DNA of 64,000 bases from Arabidopsis thaliana (Eukaryota > Streptophyta > Magnoliopsida > Brassicales > Brassicaceae), in NCBI RefSeq assembly GCF_000001735.4, contig NC_003070.9:1-64000 (forward strand), given 5' to 3'. Positions 1 through 11,863 of this stretch are shown here, one piece after another (position 1 is the stretch's first letter; the number at the start of each line of letters is the position of its first letter). Under the pieces are notes generated by a model. That model saw only the letters and a list, made by a program, of their open reading frames with translations. It made no database searches and had not been told where the DNA came from. The position numbers and the translations under genes were made by a program.

Positions 1-115
1 CCCTAAACCCTAAACCCTAAACCCTAAACCTCTGAATCCTTAATCCCTAAATCCCTAAATCTTTAAATCCTACATCCATGAATCCCTAAATACCTAATTC
101 CCTAAACCCGAAACC
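1..115. repeat. Telomeric repeats grading into degenerate telomere-like DNA
   Basis: Four head-to-tail copies of CCCTAAA fill the first 28 bases. They are followed by decaying variants such as ATCCCTAA and CCCGAAACC up to about base 115. CCCTAAA is the plant (Arabidopsis-type) telomere unit read on the C-rich strand, so base 1 faces the chromosome end and the window runs inward. The degenerate copies are typical of the telomere/subtelomere transition. Confidence 0.97.
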
Positions 116-1065
116 GGTTTCTCTGGTTGAAAATCATTGTGTATATAATGATAATTTTATCGTTTTTATGTAATTGCTTATTGTTGTGTGTAGATTTTTT
201 AAAAATATCATTTGAGGTCAATACAAATCCTATTTCTTGTGGTTTTCTTTCCTTCACTTAGCTATGGATGGTTTATCTTCATTTGTTATATTGGATACAA
301 GCTTTGCTACGATCTACATTTGGGAATGTGAGTCTCTTATTGTAACCTTAGGGTTGGTTTATCTCAAGAATCTTATTAATTGTTTGGACTGTTTATGTTT
401 GGACATTTATTGTCATTCTTACTCCTTTGTGGAAATGTTTGTTCTATCAATTTATCTTTTGTGGGAAAATTATTTAGTTGTAGGGATGAAGTCTTTCTTC
501 GTTGTTGTTACGCTTGTCATCTCATCTCTCAATGATATGGGATGGTCCTTTAGCATTTATTCTGAAGTTCTTCTGCTTGATGATTTTATCCTTAGCCAAA
601 AGGATTGGTGGTTTGAAGACACATCATATCAAAAAAGCTATCGCCTCGACGATGCTCTATTTCTATCCTTGTAGCACACATTTTGGCACTCAAAAAAGTA
701 TTTTTAGATGTTTGTTTTGCTTCTTTGAAGTAGTTTCTCTTTGCAAAATTCCTCTTTTTTTAGAGTGATTTGGATGATTCAAGACTTCTCGGTACTGCAA
801 AGTTCTTCCGCCTGATTAATTATCCATTTTACCTTTGTCGTAGATATTAGGTAATCTGTAAGTCAACTCATATACAACTCATAATTTAAAATAAAATTAT
901 GATCGACACACGTTTACACATAAAATCTGTAAATCAACTCATATACCCGTTATTCCCACAATCATATGCTTTCTAAAAGCAAAAGTATATGTCAACAATT
1001 GGTTATAAATTATTAGAAGTTTTCCACTTATGACTTAAGAACTTGTGAAGCAGAAAGTGGCAACA

Positions 1066-1097
1066 CCCCCCACCTCCCCCCCCCCCCCCCACCCCCC
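1066..1097. repeat. Poly(C) tract
   Basis: A run of almost pure cytosine, broken only by single A and T residues, gives long G-runs on the opposite strand. It is the most skewed segment in this AT-rich neighbourhood. Such tracts can form a G-quadruplex or i-motif and are prone to length errors. Confidence 0.85.
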
Positions 1098-1446
1098 AAA
1101 TTGAGAAGTCAATTTTATATAATTTAATCAAATAAATAAGTTTATGGTTAAGAGTTTTTTACTCTCTTTATTTTTCTTTTTCTTTTTGAGACATACTGAA
1201 AAAAGTTGTAATTATTAATGATAGTTCTGTGATTCCTCCATGAATCACATCTGCTTGATTTTTCTTTCATAAATTTATAAGTAATACATTCTTATAAAAT
1301 GGTCAGAGAAACACCAAAGATCCCGAGATTTCTTCTCACTTACTTTTTTTCTATCTATCTAGATTATATAAATGAGATGTTGAATTAGAGGAACCTTTGA
1401 TTCAATGATCATAGAAAAATTAGGTAAAGAGTCAGTGTCGTTATGT

Positions 1447-1609
1447 TATGGAAGATGTGAATGAAGTTTGACTTCTCATTGTATATGAGTAAAATCTTTT
1501 CTTACAAGGGAAGTCCCCAATTGGTCAACATGTGAAAGCACGTGTCATGTTCTTACTTTTGTTTGGGTAATCTTCTAATTACTGTATATGGAAGATGTGA
1601 ATGAAGTTT
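1447..1609 (+). repeat. Exact 23-bp direct repeat pair
   Basis: The same 23 bases, starting TATGGAAGATGTG, occur at 1447-1469 and 1587-1609, 140 bp apart with no mismatch. The second copy lies at the start of the larger diverged repeat listed next. Confidence 0.85.
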
Positions 1610-2310
1610 TGGTCCTGAATGTGGCCAAGGTTCCGTCATTTGGAGATACGAAATCAAATCTCCTTTAAGATTTTGTTTTTATAATGTGTTCTTCCATCCA
1701 CATCTATCTCCATATGATATGGACCATATCATACATCATCATTTGTCCAAATGCATGAATGAATTTGGAAATAGGTACGAGAATGCCAACAATGACAAGA
1801 AGGGATCAAAGACAGTTTTTAAAACAATATTTTACAGGGTTTTAATCTAATTCTAAGTTTTGGTCACTCACTTTGTTAAAAGAATAATTCAGTGTCTGGA
1901 CACTAAAATCTTCCAAAAACCCCATATACATATATGCTATTTCGATACTTATATTTATTTACTCAGCATAAAAAATATTAACCATGTATTCATAGTAAAA
2001 TGTTTCATGTGATATCAAACCAGCGACAACAAAAGTATTATTCCCCTCATTATGTTTGACTCCTATTATATTTTTATTTTAATTTTTTTCACTATCATCT
2101 TTCTTGCAATGAAAGTCCCATATATTGGTCAACATTTCAAACCACTTGTTCTCTTTTATGTTTTGGTAAGAGCTATCTTCTAAATTTATAATACGCATAA
2201 ATTCAAAAGTAAAAGAAAATTTTGGTCATGAATGTTGTTTAAGTCATTTGGAGATACGAAATCAAATCTCCTTGTAGATTTTGTTTTTAGAATGTCGTTC
2301 CTTTTTCATC
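1500..2310 (+). repeat. Diverged direct duplication, about 200 bp per copy
   Basis: Segments around 1500-1700 and 2105-2310 share an ordered series of motifs: GGTCAACAT, then TTTTGGTC.TGAATGT, then a run beginning GTCATTTGGAGATACG at 1635 and again at 2243 (608 bp apart), then GATTTTGTTTTTA. The order is conserved but spacers differ, so this is an old local duplication in the subtelomere. No coding frame is shared. Confidence 0.75.
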
Positions 2311-3759
2311 ATCTTAGCTATATCTACAGCTATATATCCTATCTTTAAACCTATATTATTTTTTCCTCTCTTCACCAAAGCCATGTTTTTTAGTTGTGGC
2401 GAAAAATAAGAAATCCATACATCAACATATCGCTTTCGTTACCTTAAATTTTGGCTTGTTATGAAGGCATGTCATAACGTTTCTAGTCACAACTCACAAG
2501 CATACCAACGACCATGATAAATCCAAAAAGTAGAAACAATCTATTATCTAAACCCCCAAAAGACAAAAGAAAAAAGTAGAAAGAAAAGGTAGGCAGAGAT
2601 ATAATGCTGGTTTTATTTGTTTGTTAAAAGATATTGCTATTTCTGCCAATATTAAAACTTCACTTAGGAAGACTTGAACCTACCACACGTTAGTGACTAA
2701 TGAGAGCCACTAGATAATTGCATGCATCCCACACTAGTACTAATTTTCTAGGGATATTAGAGTTTTCTAATCACCTACTTCCTACTATGTGTATGTTATC
2801 TACTGGCGTGGATGCTTTTAAAGATGTTACGTTATTATTTTGTTCGGTTTGGAAAACGGCTCAATCGTTATGAGTTCGTAAGACACATACATTGTTCCAT
2901 GATAAAATGCAACCCCACGAACCATTTGCGACAAGCAAAACAACATGGTCAAAATTAAAAGCTAACAATTAGCCAGCGATTCAAAAAGTCAACCTTCTAG
3001 ATGGATTTAACAACATATCGATAGGATTCAAGATTAAAAATAAGCACACTCTTATTAATGTTAAAAAACGAATGAGATGAAAATATTTGGCGTGTTCACA
3101 CACATAATCTAGAAGACAGATTCGAGTTGCTCTCCTTTGTTTTGCTTTGGGAGGGACCCATTATTACCGCCCAGCAGCTTCCCAGCCTTCCTTTATAAGG
3201 CTTAATTTATATTTATTTAAATTTTATATGTTCTTCTATTATAATACTAAAAGGGGAATACAAATTTCTACAGAGGATGATATTCAATCCACGGTTCACC
3301 CAAACCGATTTTATAAAATTTATTATTAAATCTTTTTTAATTGTTAAATTGGTTTAAATCTGAACTCTGTTTACTTACATTGATTAAAATTCTAAACCAT
3401 CATAAGTAAAAAATAATATGATTAAGACTAATAAATCTTAATAGTTAATACTACTCGGTTTACTACATGAAATTTCATACCATCAATTGTTTTAATAATC
3501 TTTAAAATTGTTAGGACCGGTAAAACCATACCAATTAAACCGGAGATCCATATTAATTTAATTAAGAAAATAAAAATAAAAGGAATAAATTGTCTTATTT
3601 AAACGCTGACTTCACTGTCTTCCTCCCTCCAAATTATTAGATATACCAAACCAGAGAAAACAAATACATAATCGGAGAAATACAGATTACAGAGAGCGAG
3701 AGAGATCGACGGCGAAGCTCTTTACCCGGAAACCATTGAAATCGGACGGTTTAGTGAAA

Positions 3760-5630
3760 ATGGAGGATCAAGTTGGGTTTGGGTTCCGTCCGAACGACGA
3801 GGAGCTCGTTGGTCACTATCTCCGTAACAAAATCGAAGGAAACACTAGCCGCGACGTTGAAGTAGCCATCAGCGAGGTCAACATCTGTAGCTACGATCCT
3901 TGGAACTTGCGCTGTAAGTTCCGAATTTTCTGAATTTCATTTGCAAGTAATCGATTTAGGTTTTTGATTTTAGGGTTTTTTTTTGTTTTGAACAGTCCAG
4001 TCAAAGTACAAATCGAGAGATGCTATGTGGTACTTCTTCTCTCGTAGAGAAAACAACAAAGGGAATCGACAGAGCAGGACAACGGTTTCTGGTAAATGGA
4101 AGCTTACCGGAGAATCTGTTGAGGTCAAGGACCAGTGGGGATTTTGTAGTGAGGGCTTTCGTGGTAAGATTGGTCATAAAAGGGTTTTGGTGTTCCTCGA
4201 TGGAAGATACCCTGACAAAACCAAATCTGATTGGGTTATCCACGAGTTCCACTACGACCTCTTACCAGAACATCAGGTTTTCTTCTATTCATATATATAT
4301 ATATATATATATGTGGATATATATATATGTGGTTTCTGCTGATTCATAGTTAGAATTTGAGTTATGCAAATTAGAAACTATGTAATGTAACTCTATTTAG
4401 GTTCAGCAGCTATTTTAGGCTTAGCTTACTCTCACCAATGTTTTATACTGATGAACTTATGTGCTTACCTCCGGAAATTTTACAGAGGACATATGTCATC
4501 TGCAGACTTGAGTACAAGGGTGATGATGCGGACATTCTATCTGCTTATGCAATAGATCCCACTCCCGCTTTTGTCCCCAATATGACTAGTAGTGCAGGTT
4601 CTGTGGTGAGTCTTTCTCCATATACACTTAGCTTTGAGTAGGCAGATCAAAAAAGAGCTTGTGTCTACTGATTTGATGTTTTCCTAAACTGTTGATTCGT
4701 TTCAGGTCAACCAATCACGTCAACGAAATTCAGGATCTTACAACACTTACTCTGAGTATGATTCAGCAAATCATGGCCAGCAGTTTAATGAAAACTCTAA
4801 CATTATGCAGCAGCAACCACTTCAAGGATCATTCAACCCTCTCCTTGAGTATGATTTTGCAAATCACGGCGGTCAGTGGCTGAGTGACTATATCGACCTG
4901 CAACAGCAAGTTCCTTACTTGGCACCTTATGAAAATGAGTCGGAGATGATTTGGAAGCATGTGATTGAAGAAAATTTTGAGTTTTTGGTAGATGAAAGGA
5001 CATCTATGCAACAGCATTACAGTGATCACCGGCCCAAAAAACCTGTGTCTGGGGTTTTGCCTGATGATAGCAGTGATACTGAAACTGGATCAATGGTAAG
5101 CTTTTTTTACTCATATATAATCACAACCTATATCGCTTCTATATCTCACACGCTGAATTTTGGCTTTTAACAGATTTTCGAAGACACTTCGAGCTCCACT
5201 GATAGTGTTGGTAGTTCAGATGAACCGGGCCATACTCGTATAGATGATATTCCATCATTGAACATTATTGAGCCTTTGCACAATTATAAGGCACAAGAGC
5301 AACCAAAGCAGCAGAGCAAAGAAAAGGTTTAACACTCTCACTGAGAAACATGACTTTGATACGAAATCTGAATCAACATTTCATCAAAAAGATTTAGTCA
5401 AATGACCTCTAAATTATGAGCTATGGGTCTGCTTTCAGGTGATAAGTTCGCAGAAAAGCGAATGCGAGTGGAAAATGGCTGAAGACTCGATCAAGATACC
5501 TCCATCCACCAACACGGTGAAGCAGAGCTGGATTGTTTTGGAGAATGCACAGTGGAACTATCTCAAGAACATGATCATTGGTGTCTTGTTGTTCATCTCC
5601 GTCATTAGTTGGATCATTCTTGTTGGTTAA
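3760..5630 (+). CDS. NAC001: NAC-domain transcription factor with C-terminal membrane anchor (NAC001)
   Basis: Six exons: 3760-3913, 3996-4276, 4486-4605, 4706-5095, 5174-5326 and 5439-5630. All introns are GT/AG and the sum is 429 codons plus stop. The N-terminal ~150 residues form a NAC DNA-binding domain: [16 protein letters not shown] in exon 1, then [16 protein letters not shown] and [11 protein letters not shown] in exon 2. The middle is Gln/Asn-rich, as in NAC activation regions. The last ~22 residues ([19 protein letters not shown]) are a hydrophobic tail anchor, so this is an NTL-type, membrane-tethered factor probably released by proteolysis. That release is inferred from the family. 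The ATG at 3760 starts at the NAC consensus; an in-frame ATG at 3736 would add eight residues and is less likely. Intron 2 carries an (AT)n tract near 4291-4330. Confidence 0.97.
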
Positions 5631-5959
5631 GAGGTCAAATCGGATTCTTGCTCAAAATTTGTATTTCTTAGAATGTGTGTTTTTTTTTGTTTTTTTTTCT
5701 TTGCTCTGTTTTCTCGCTCCGGAAAAGTTTGAAGTTATATTTTATTAGTATGTAAAGAAGAGAAAAAGGGGGAAAGAAGAGAGAAGAAAAATGCAGAAAA
5801 TCATATATATGAATTGGAAAAAAGTATATGTAATAATAATTAGTGCATCGTTTTGTGGTGTAGTTTATATAAATAAAGTGATATATAGTCTTGTATAAGA
5901 AAGGGATTTTACATGAGACCCAAATATGAGTAAAGGGTGTTGGCTCAAAGATTCATTTA

Positions 5960-6290
5960 GCAACCAAAGTTGCATTTGCAAGGAAATGAAAAGGTGTTAA
6001 CAATGTCACTGCGTAACATGACTTCGATACAAAATCTCAAACAATACATCTTCAACTGTGGATTATGATGGACTTGGGGTTGCAGGTGATATGTCTATAG
6101 AAAAACGGGTGGGAATGGAAAATGGCTGAAGAAGAAAGCTCCAACTAAGCATCATAACTGGATTGTTTTAGAGGAGATGAGTCAAAGGAATTCACAGTGG
6201 AACTATCTCAAGAACATGATCATTGGCTTCTTATTGTTCATCTCCATCATTGGCTGGATCATTCTGGTTCAAGAGGTCAAATTATATATA
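5960..6290 (+). pseudogene. Partial tandem duplicate of the last intron and exon of NAC001
   Basis: This stretch aligns with 5299-5641 of NAC001. It covers the end of exon 5 (CAACCAAAG), the GT donor, a diverged intron (AACATGACTT.GATAC), the CAG acceptor at about 6086, and the terminal exon (TGGAAAATGGCTGAAGA, then a block encoding [11 protein letters not shown]). The copy has an in-frame stop soon after MAEEESSN and a length change before the anchor segment. The anchor-coding block is still open and reads [18 protein letters not shown]. It has no start codon or NAC domain, so it is a relic. It lies between the convergent 3' ends of NAC001 and ARV1. Confidence 0.88.
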
Positions 6291-6427
6291 CATAACGGAT
6301 CTAAGAAGTATAGTGTAGTCAATTAAAACAAAACGAGACTTGAAAATAAGCATAAGTATTATTAAGTTAACCCAATATTCGTTTCAATGCTTTAGTTATC
6401 ATCAGAATTCTCAACATTTTCAGATAT

Positions 6428-6772
6428 TTAACTTGCCTTTGGTTGCTTTCTCGCCATGGTAGTAGCATTCTCCGGATAAGAATCAAGGGGAGCCTCAACT
6501 TCGGCTTCAACCGTCTCCTCGTCTTTCCTATGACATTCACTTGGTGTTGCAACAATGTGTTGATGCCCCACATTCATAGGAGAGTCCCACATATCTCCAA
6601 CATTCATAGGAGGGTTCCACATATGCCCACCATTCCAAGGAGGGTACCACCACATATGCCCAGCATTCCAAGAAAGATGGAGCGACGATATCGTGAGGAA
6701 CAAGGTTTTTGTAGGGCAAATAATTGTAGGTGGTTGAGTTATATCCGCCCGCACAGAGTAACAGACCAACAA
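6428..6772 (-). other. Coding-like segment with GHMW repeats, in the 3' region of ARV1
   Basis: The minus strand is open for 114 codons and contains a degenerate 10-11 residue tandem repeat: WNAGHMWWYPP, WNGGHMWNPP, MNVGDMWDSP, MNVGH. A charged, Glu-rich tail follows. It lies downstream of the ARV1 stop on the same strand, probably within or near its long 3' UTR. I do not recognise a family. It could be a fragment of a duplicated gene, or repeats that happen to be open. No splice signals are assigned. Confidence 0.35.
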
Positions 6773-6914
6773 TTAACTTTTGATATTTTAGTAAGGTCTA
6801 ATTCAATTTTTGGTGGCGATAATATTTGGCTTAGTCATAAAATACAGTATGGTATAATAATGTAAAGGTTTCTCTTATCTTCAAACCAAAAGACTATACT
6901 GGAAGCTGATGGGA

Positions 6915-8666
6915 TCATACGATTCTGAAAAAATAAGACATATATTGCAACAGAGATCCAATTTGTATCAAAAATATTGTCGGCTCAAAAATCTGACCCA
7001 CCAAGAATCTAATCAAGTGCGCGATTAAGCATACGGCTATGCATCTGGTCATTGTTGATTCAGTCATCACTGGTTTAAAGACAAACTTGCATTGTGAGAT
7101 TCCAAAATAACAACAACAAAAAACAATTTGCATTGAGAACATTTTGAAGGTCTGACCTTTAAGAGCCATGGAGTTTGATGTTAAGAGAAGTATATCGACA
7201 AAAAAAATCACTGACATTGGGAATTCCCATACCTGTAATAACAAAGATTCTCTATTTTTGAGCAAAGAGACATAACACCATGTTTAATCAATACAAGAAA
7301 CTTTAGTGCATGATTTATGGAATGCTTAAGAAGTTTGGAACTTCAATATTAGGAATTAAGTGAGAGGTAAAGCTACAACATACCAACATCGCAAGCAGAA
7401 ATATCTTGAAGTAACTAGAGATGAATATCCCCAACATAATCTCTCTTCTTCTGCAAAGTTTTTAAAAAAAATTATACATAAACAATCTTCAGGTGACAGA
7501 AGTCTGAGATCTTTGATGAAAAACTCATAATAAGAACTAAGAAGAAGAAGAATCAGTAATCACCTGGAAACTTCATTTAGCAAACCCTTAGTCGCAATGG
7601 CAAAAGAGATGATAAATGCAGCGTTTGCAGATAAGACACCAATCAGAACCTGTTTCAAATGCGAAATTATTACCCTTTCTAAACAATCTCAATGACTTAA
7701 ATCATTTAAACCTTAAAGGAAAAAAAATCTAATTAAGTCCATTAAAAAGAAACGATCTAACCTTTATAGATAGAAGAACAGGGCTATCAGAAAAGCTCGA
7801 TTCTTCATCACTTTTTCTCAGTAGCAAGCTTCTATCTATGATGAGTTCAGGGCTTTTCAAATAAGTTTGCCGATGAATCTCACCAACTACACATCTGCTA
7901 GCTACACTTTGATAGTAAAAGATTATAAAACAAAAGGATACAACAGTCTAGAAGAAGATAGGCGAAGACCAACTTCCACAACAGATGCTGCACACACACA
8001 CACAAAAAAAAAAAAAGAACCCAACAATTCTTATTGGATCAGAGACTACTCAATATCCCCAAACTTGGAAATTAGTTTGTTGCTTGAGGTCTAAGATACT
8101 TCTATATATGGAAAAAGATTTTCAAAGCCAGATATTTCCACAAGTTTGTAATATCAATTCAAGATAAGAGAGCTAGAATCAGACAGGAACTAGCAATGCT
8201 TGAAATCAAGAACTTGAATTGAAATAGTTTTTTACCTGAATATTGACAGTTGCTGGATTAATTGCATTGTAGAGGACGTGTCTATATACCTTTGGTCTGT
8301 GAAGGATTAAATCGATGAAAATAATCTGCCAAAGAAAACAATTAAAGAACCAAAAACCAAAATTGGAAAGAAATAGGGAAACACCCAAAAAGGGAAAGAA
8401 AGTGATTAAAACAGACCATGCGTTCACACTCGATGTACTCATCTGCTACTTCCTTGCAATTTCCCTAAATATAACAATATGATCAAAGATGGAAACTTTG
8501 AAGAAATTTAATAGAGAATCTTATAAACCCTAATTGGGTCAAAGAAGATCCATTAATACAAAAATCTTACGCATTTCATGAGACGAATGTTACCCGGAGA
8601 GTATTGAATGAACAATGACTTTACCCTAAAACCACATCCCACGCATCTGTGTTCACTCGCCGCCAT
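6915..8666 (-). CDS. ARV1: ARV1-family sterol homeostasis protein
   Basis: Nine coding exons on the minus strand: 8571-8666, 8417-8464, 8236-8325, 7942-7987, 7762-7835, 7564-7649, 7384-7450, 7157-7232 and 6915-7069. All junctions are GT/AG and the total is 245 residues. The N-terminus reads MAASEHRCVGCGFRVKSLF, then MKC, GNC and DEYIECERM. This is the Arv1 homology domain: two CxxC-type pairs of a predicted zinc motif followed by the conserved D.YIECE. The next exon (IIFIDLILHRPKVYRHVLYN) continues the domain, and hydrophobic membrane segments fill the rest. ARV proteins act in the ER membrane in sterol and sphingolipid distribution (family knowledge). The start is the first ATG, just below a (CT)n leader tract. 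Confidence 0.95.
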
Positions 8667-8667
8667 T

Positions 8668-8668
<1 letters not shown>

Positions 8669-8698
<30 letters not shown>
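8669..8698. repeat. (CT)15 microsatellite in the ARV1 leader
   Basis: Fifteen CT units sit two bases outside the ARV1 start codon. On the gene's sense strand they read as a GA-rich tract, placing the repeat in the 5' UTR immediately before translation starts. Such tracts are common in plant leaders and vary in length. Confidence 0.95.
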
Positions 8699-8702
<4 letters not shown>

Positions 8703-8750
8703 AGAAGAAGAATACGGAGCAATTAGAGTCCGGGTCTGGGCTACTGTTTT

Positions 8751-8816
8751 AACCCTAAATGGGCTTATTCATGGGCCAAGTTTTTGAAGTCTTAACTTTA
8801 AATTTGTTAGGCCCAC
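8751..8816 (-). promoter_or_regulatory. ARV1 promoter motifs (telo-box and site II)
   Basis: Upstream of ARV1 lie AACCCTAAA (8751-8759, telo-box), ATGGGCC (8771-8777) and GGCCCAC (8810-8816). Site II TGGGCC/Y motifs with a telo-box are the usual pairing in promoters of growth- and translation-linked housekeeping plant genes. The role here is inferred from motif and position. Confidence 0.55.
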
Positions 8817-8849
8817 TTTTGCTCTAAGCCGGGGTATTTGTACCCCAAA

Positions 8850-11640
8850 ATTTAAAAATCATATACACGTTGTAATTTATAAATAGTTCAATTTGGATCA
8901 AAATCTTGTCCATATGACATAGCATTTTAAAATGCGTAGGTTCATGAATGAAACATATTATAGGCCTCAGATAAAGATATACATATTAAGTCTAAATTAT
9001 TTAGTCTTCAGAATTTACCACACTTACTGAAAAGTCTAGTGGTTCACTAATATTATTACTGTCGTGTTACTTTCTATATATAGTTCATGACTTGTGAGTT
9101 GTGATGGATAAGTTTATAAGAAAATAAATTATTTATTACAATTCAACAGTGAAGAAATTTATTTAGTTTGATTAAATAAGAAAGGTAAATAAATCTTCGT
9201 TTGCCACACCAAACAAAAAAAACTCCTTTTGTTGCATGTAATTAGCATATGGCTACAAAATGAAAGATTTGACAATGAGGTTTAGATAAAATAGTTTCCT
9301 TTCAATATAAGTAAACTCAACATAAAAATGAAACGGTAAGTTAAAAGTTTAATATTTGATTATTACTTTATTTAGAAATGTATTAGAAAGGGAAAGAACC
9401 CATTAACCCCCAATACGAAGTTTCCTTATCATCATTAATCATGCCTATGAAAACCCTAACCGGCCTACATATTTGCAGTCTCTTTTAGGTCAGGAATCTA
9501 ATGAGAATGAATTATTTTATTTTATTTAACAATAATTGGAGCATGTCATTAATTCTCTTTATTCTTCTTACACAACTAATCATTTAGATGTGTTACAATA
9601 TTATTTCCTTTAGTCATTTTCATAATTTTAATACCTCCGTACTTTTCACTAATACCTCCCCTTTTAATTTTCATTATTTCTTCTTTTCTATCAGTCTATG
9701 CATGCATTCTTTTGAATATTAAAATGCATTTTATATTCTTTTGACAACTATGCACAAGCCTTTTGAGACACATCTACACAATATAATAGCACAAGCCTTT
9801 ATGAGACATATCTACACAATATCATTGCTACTTGTAGACTATTTGGAATACGTATTTACATATTCCATTGTATCATCCCTTTGCAAATGTTTTATACATA
9901 TAACTAACATATACATTATTCGTAACTTTGTTCCCCTATATCGAAAAATGTGGGCTACACATATAACTAACATATATATATATATGTATGTTTATATGAT
10001 ATAGTCTCCATGTCTATATATCTTATATATTACATGTTTCATGTTTACGGTCAAGGGAGTATTTTTATACGCATACACAATCATACACACTTAACCCTAC
10101 TTATAATGATGTAGGTTCATATATTTATCTTATTTTAGGATCATTCGATCACAAATTATACGGACCCTCATACTCTCTAAAGATATACAAAATCCGCTAT
10201 GTCATATCCGATCCGAATTAGCAGCTAAAGAAAAACAAACACATGCATCTACTGAAGATTTGAGTCTCGAGTGCTTAGTTACATGAACTATCACAAAGGA
10301 TATGGATAATATAAGGTGTACTGAAGTATGTCTATGCAATGGGAGGGAAATACATTCTGTTAAATGACTTGTCGATTTGATCTTTCATGCCAAAGATTAA
10401 AAATTTAACACTTAATTAACGCAATCTTACCATATATTCATGGACTACATGCAGAATAGTAATTCTCCCAACCTTTCTAGTTATTTACCTGAATGTGTTT
10501 ATGTACATGGACCGGTAACCTCATGTATATATGCACATACTGACAATCTGACATACATATATATAGTAGATATGACAACAACAACAAAAAAAAAAAAAAT
10601 TCCTTGTTCGTGAAGCATGATCTGAGAGTTCCTAGTTAGCATGTTGTGTGGGATCATACTTTTAATATGCTGCAAGTACCAGTCAATTTTAGTATGGGAA
10701 ACTATAAACATGTATAATCAACCAATGAACACGTCAATAACCTATTGAACAGCTTAGGGTGAAAATTATGATCCGTAGAGACAGCATTTAAAAGTTCCTT
10801 ACGTCCACGTAAAATAATATATCAATTTATACATATACATGTGTAAACTGTGTATATATAGGGTAGGTATATGTGTATATATATAGTAATTGACAAATGA
10901 TTTAGGTTCTAACATATATTCTAAAAGTACTCATGAGTTTGTGAGATCTACACAAGATACCTGATTTGATAAAAATGGCTTCAACTTGCAATCCAAACCA
11001 AACCAAACAAAGTTAATAACCAAGGGTTAATAACAAAAACAAGAATCTAGAATTAGTAAAAAAATGAGAAATTAATGAACCTGTGATCATAAAAAAAGTC
11101 AAACAATGTGAAAACATATCATACCTTTTGTTCTTTTTAATATAATAATTGAATTACTAAATGGATGGATCAGTCCTTCTTCCATAGCTAGCTTCTCTTT
11201 ATTTTCTCTGCCCATAACCTGCAGAAAATCTCTTTAACCGAGCAAAATTACAAGAGTAACCAAACAAACAAAATAGGACCATCAGAGAGAGAGAAAAGAG
11301 TGCCTTTTTTTGGACCTGCCCATTAGCTTAGAATGTACCATGAAACACTTTGTCAGTGTAGGGAGATAGGCACAGAGAGTACAATTCATGAAATTTATAA
11401 GCTTTTTTCCCACTCATCAATTATAATCTCAAGTTATAAATATCAAAACTGAAAAAAGAAGAAGATGAAAACTGTTCTATTGATGAAATGCTGTAGGCAC
11501 AGAGGTTCACCTAGTGTCAAGTATTAAGATTAACATATAACTTATGAAGATGATGAGTAACCAACGAGTTATAGCGAATATTATGGATATAATTAGCTAA
11601 CATTTGAGGCATGTGAACCTGTTATTTTATGTAAATTATA
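8850..11640. other. Intergenic region between ARV1 and NGA3
   Basis: AT-rich DNA without a credible coding frame. It contains a two-copy 37-bp repeat (listed), duplicated ACATATAACTAACATATA words near 9896 and 9958, and several TA-rich microsatellites near 10550 and 10860. From memory, published annotation lists a short noncoding transcript near 11.1-11.4 kb, but nothing in the sequence confirms it. Confidence 0.6.
9752..9826 (+). repeat. Two-copy tandem repeat, 37-38 bp
   Basis: Two adjacent units each begin GCACAAGCCTTT and contain GAGACA.ATCTACACAATAT. They start at 9752 and 9789 and differ by a few substitutions and one small indel. Confidence 0.85.
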
Positions 11641-11863
11641 TATATAGTTTATATACAAAATTGAAAAGATGCGAGTTTCAACATGGTGACAAAAGCCTAA
11701 TGATGATGAACATCAAGAAACATGTCGGAAAAAAAAATCATAACCAAAAAAACGAAGAAGATCGTTTTTTCTTCCTCTCACTAGCTAGAATCTAATACCC
11801 TTAGAAAAATTACTAATGAAACAATATAAAGAGAGATTCAAAACAAGAAGATGATGAAACTTC

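Larger units (their letters stand above)
116..3700. other. Subtelomeric gene-poor region
   Basis: About 3.6 kb of AT-rich sequence lies between the telomere and NAC001. The longest open frame, 237-674 on the plus strand, is T-rich and hydrophobic and matches no family I recognise, so I do not call a gene. The region holds a C-tract, short direct repeats and a diverged duplication, listed separately. The last 100 bases before the NAC001 start contain purine-rich leader sequence of the kind found in plant 5' UTRs. Confidence 0.7.

Noticed and set aside
237..674. 145-codon plus-strand ORF in the subtelomere
   Set aside because: T-rich, hydrophobic translation without any recognisable motif, no splice or promoter context; more like chance openness in T-rich DNA.
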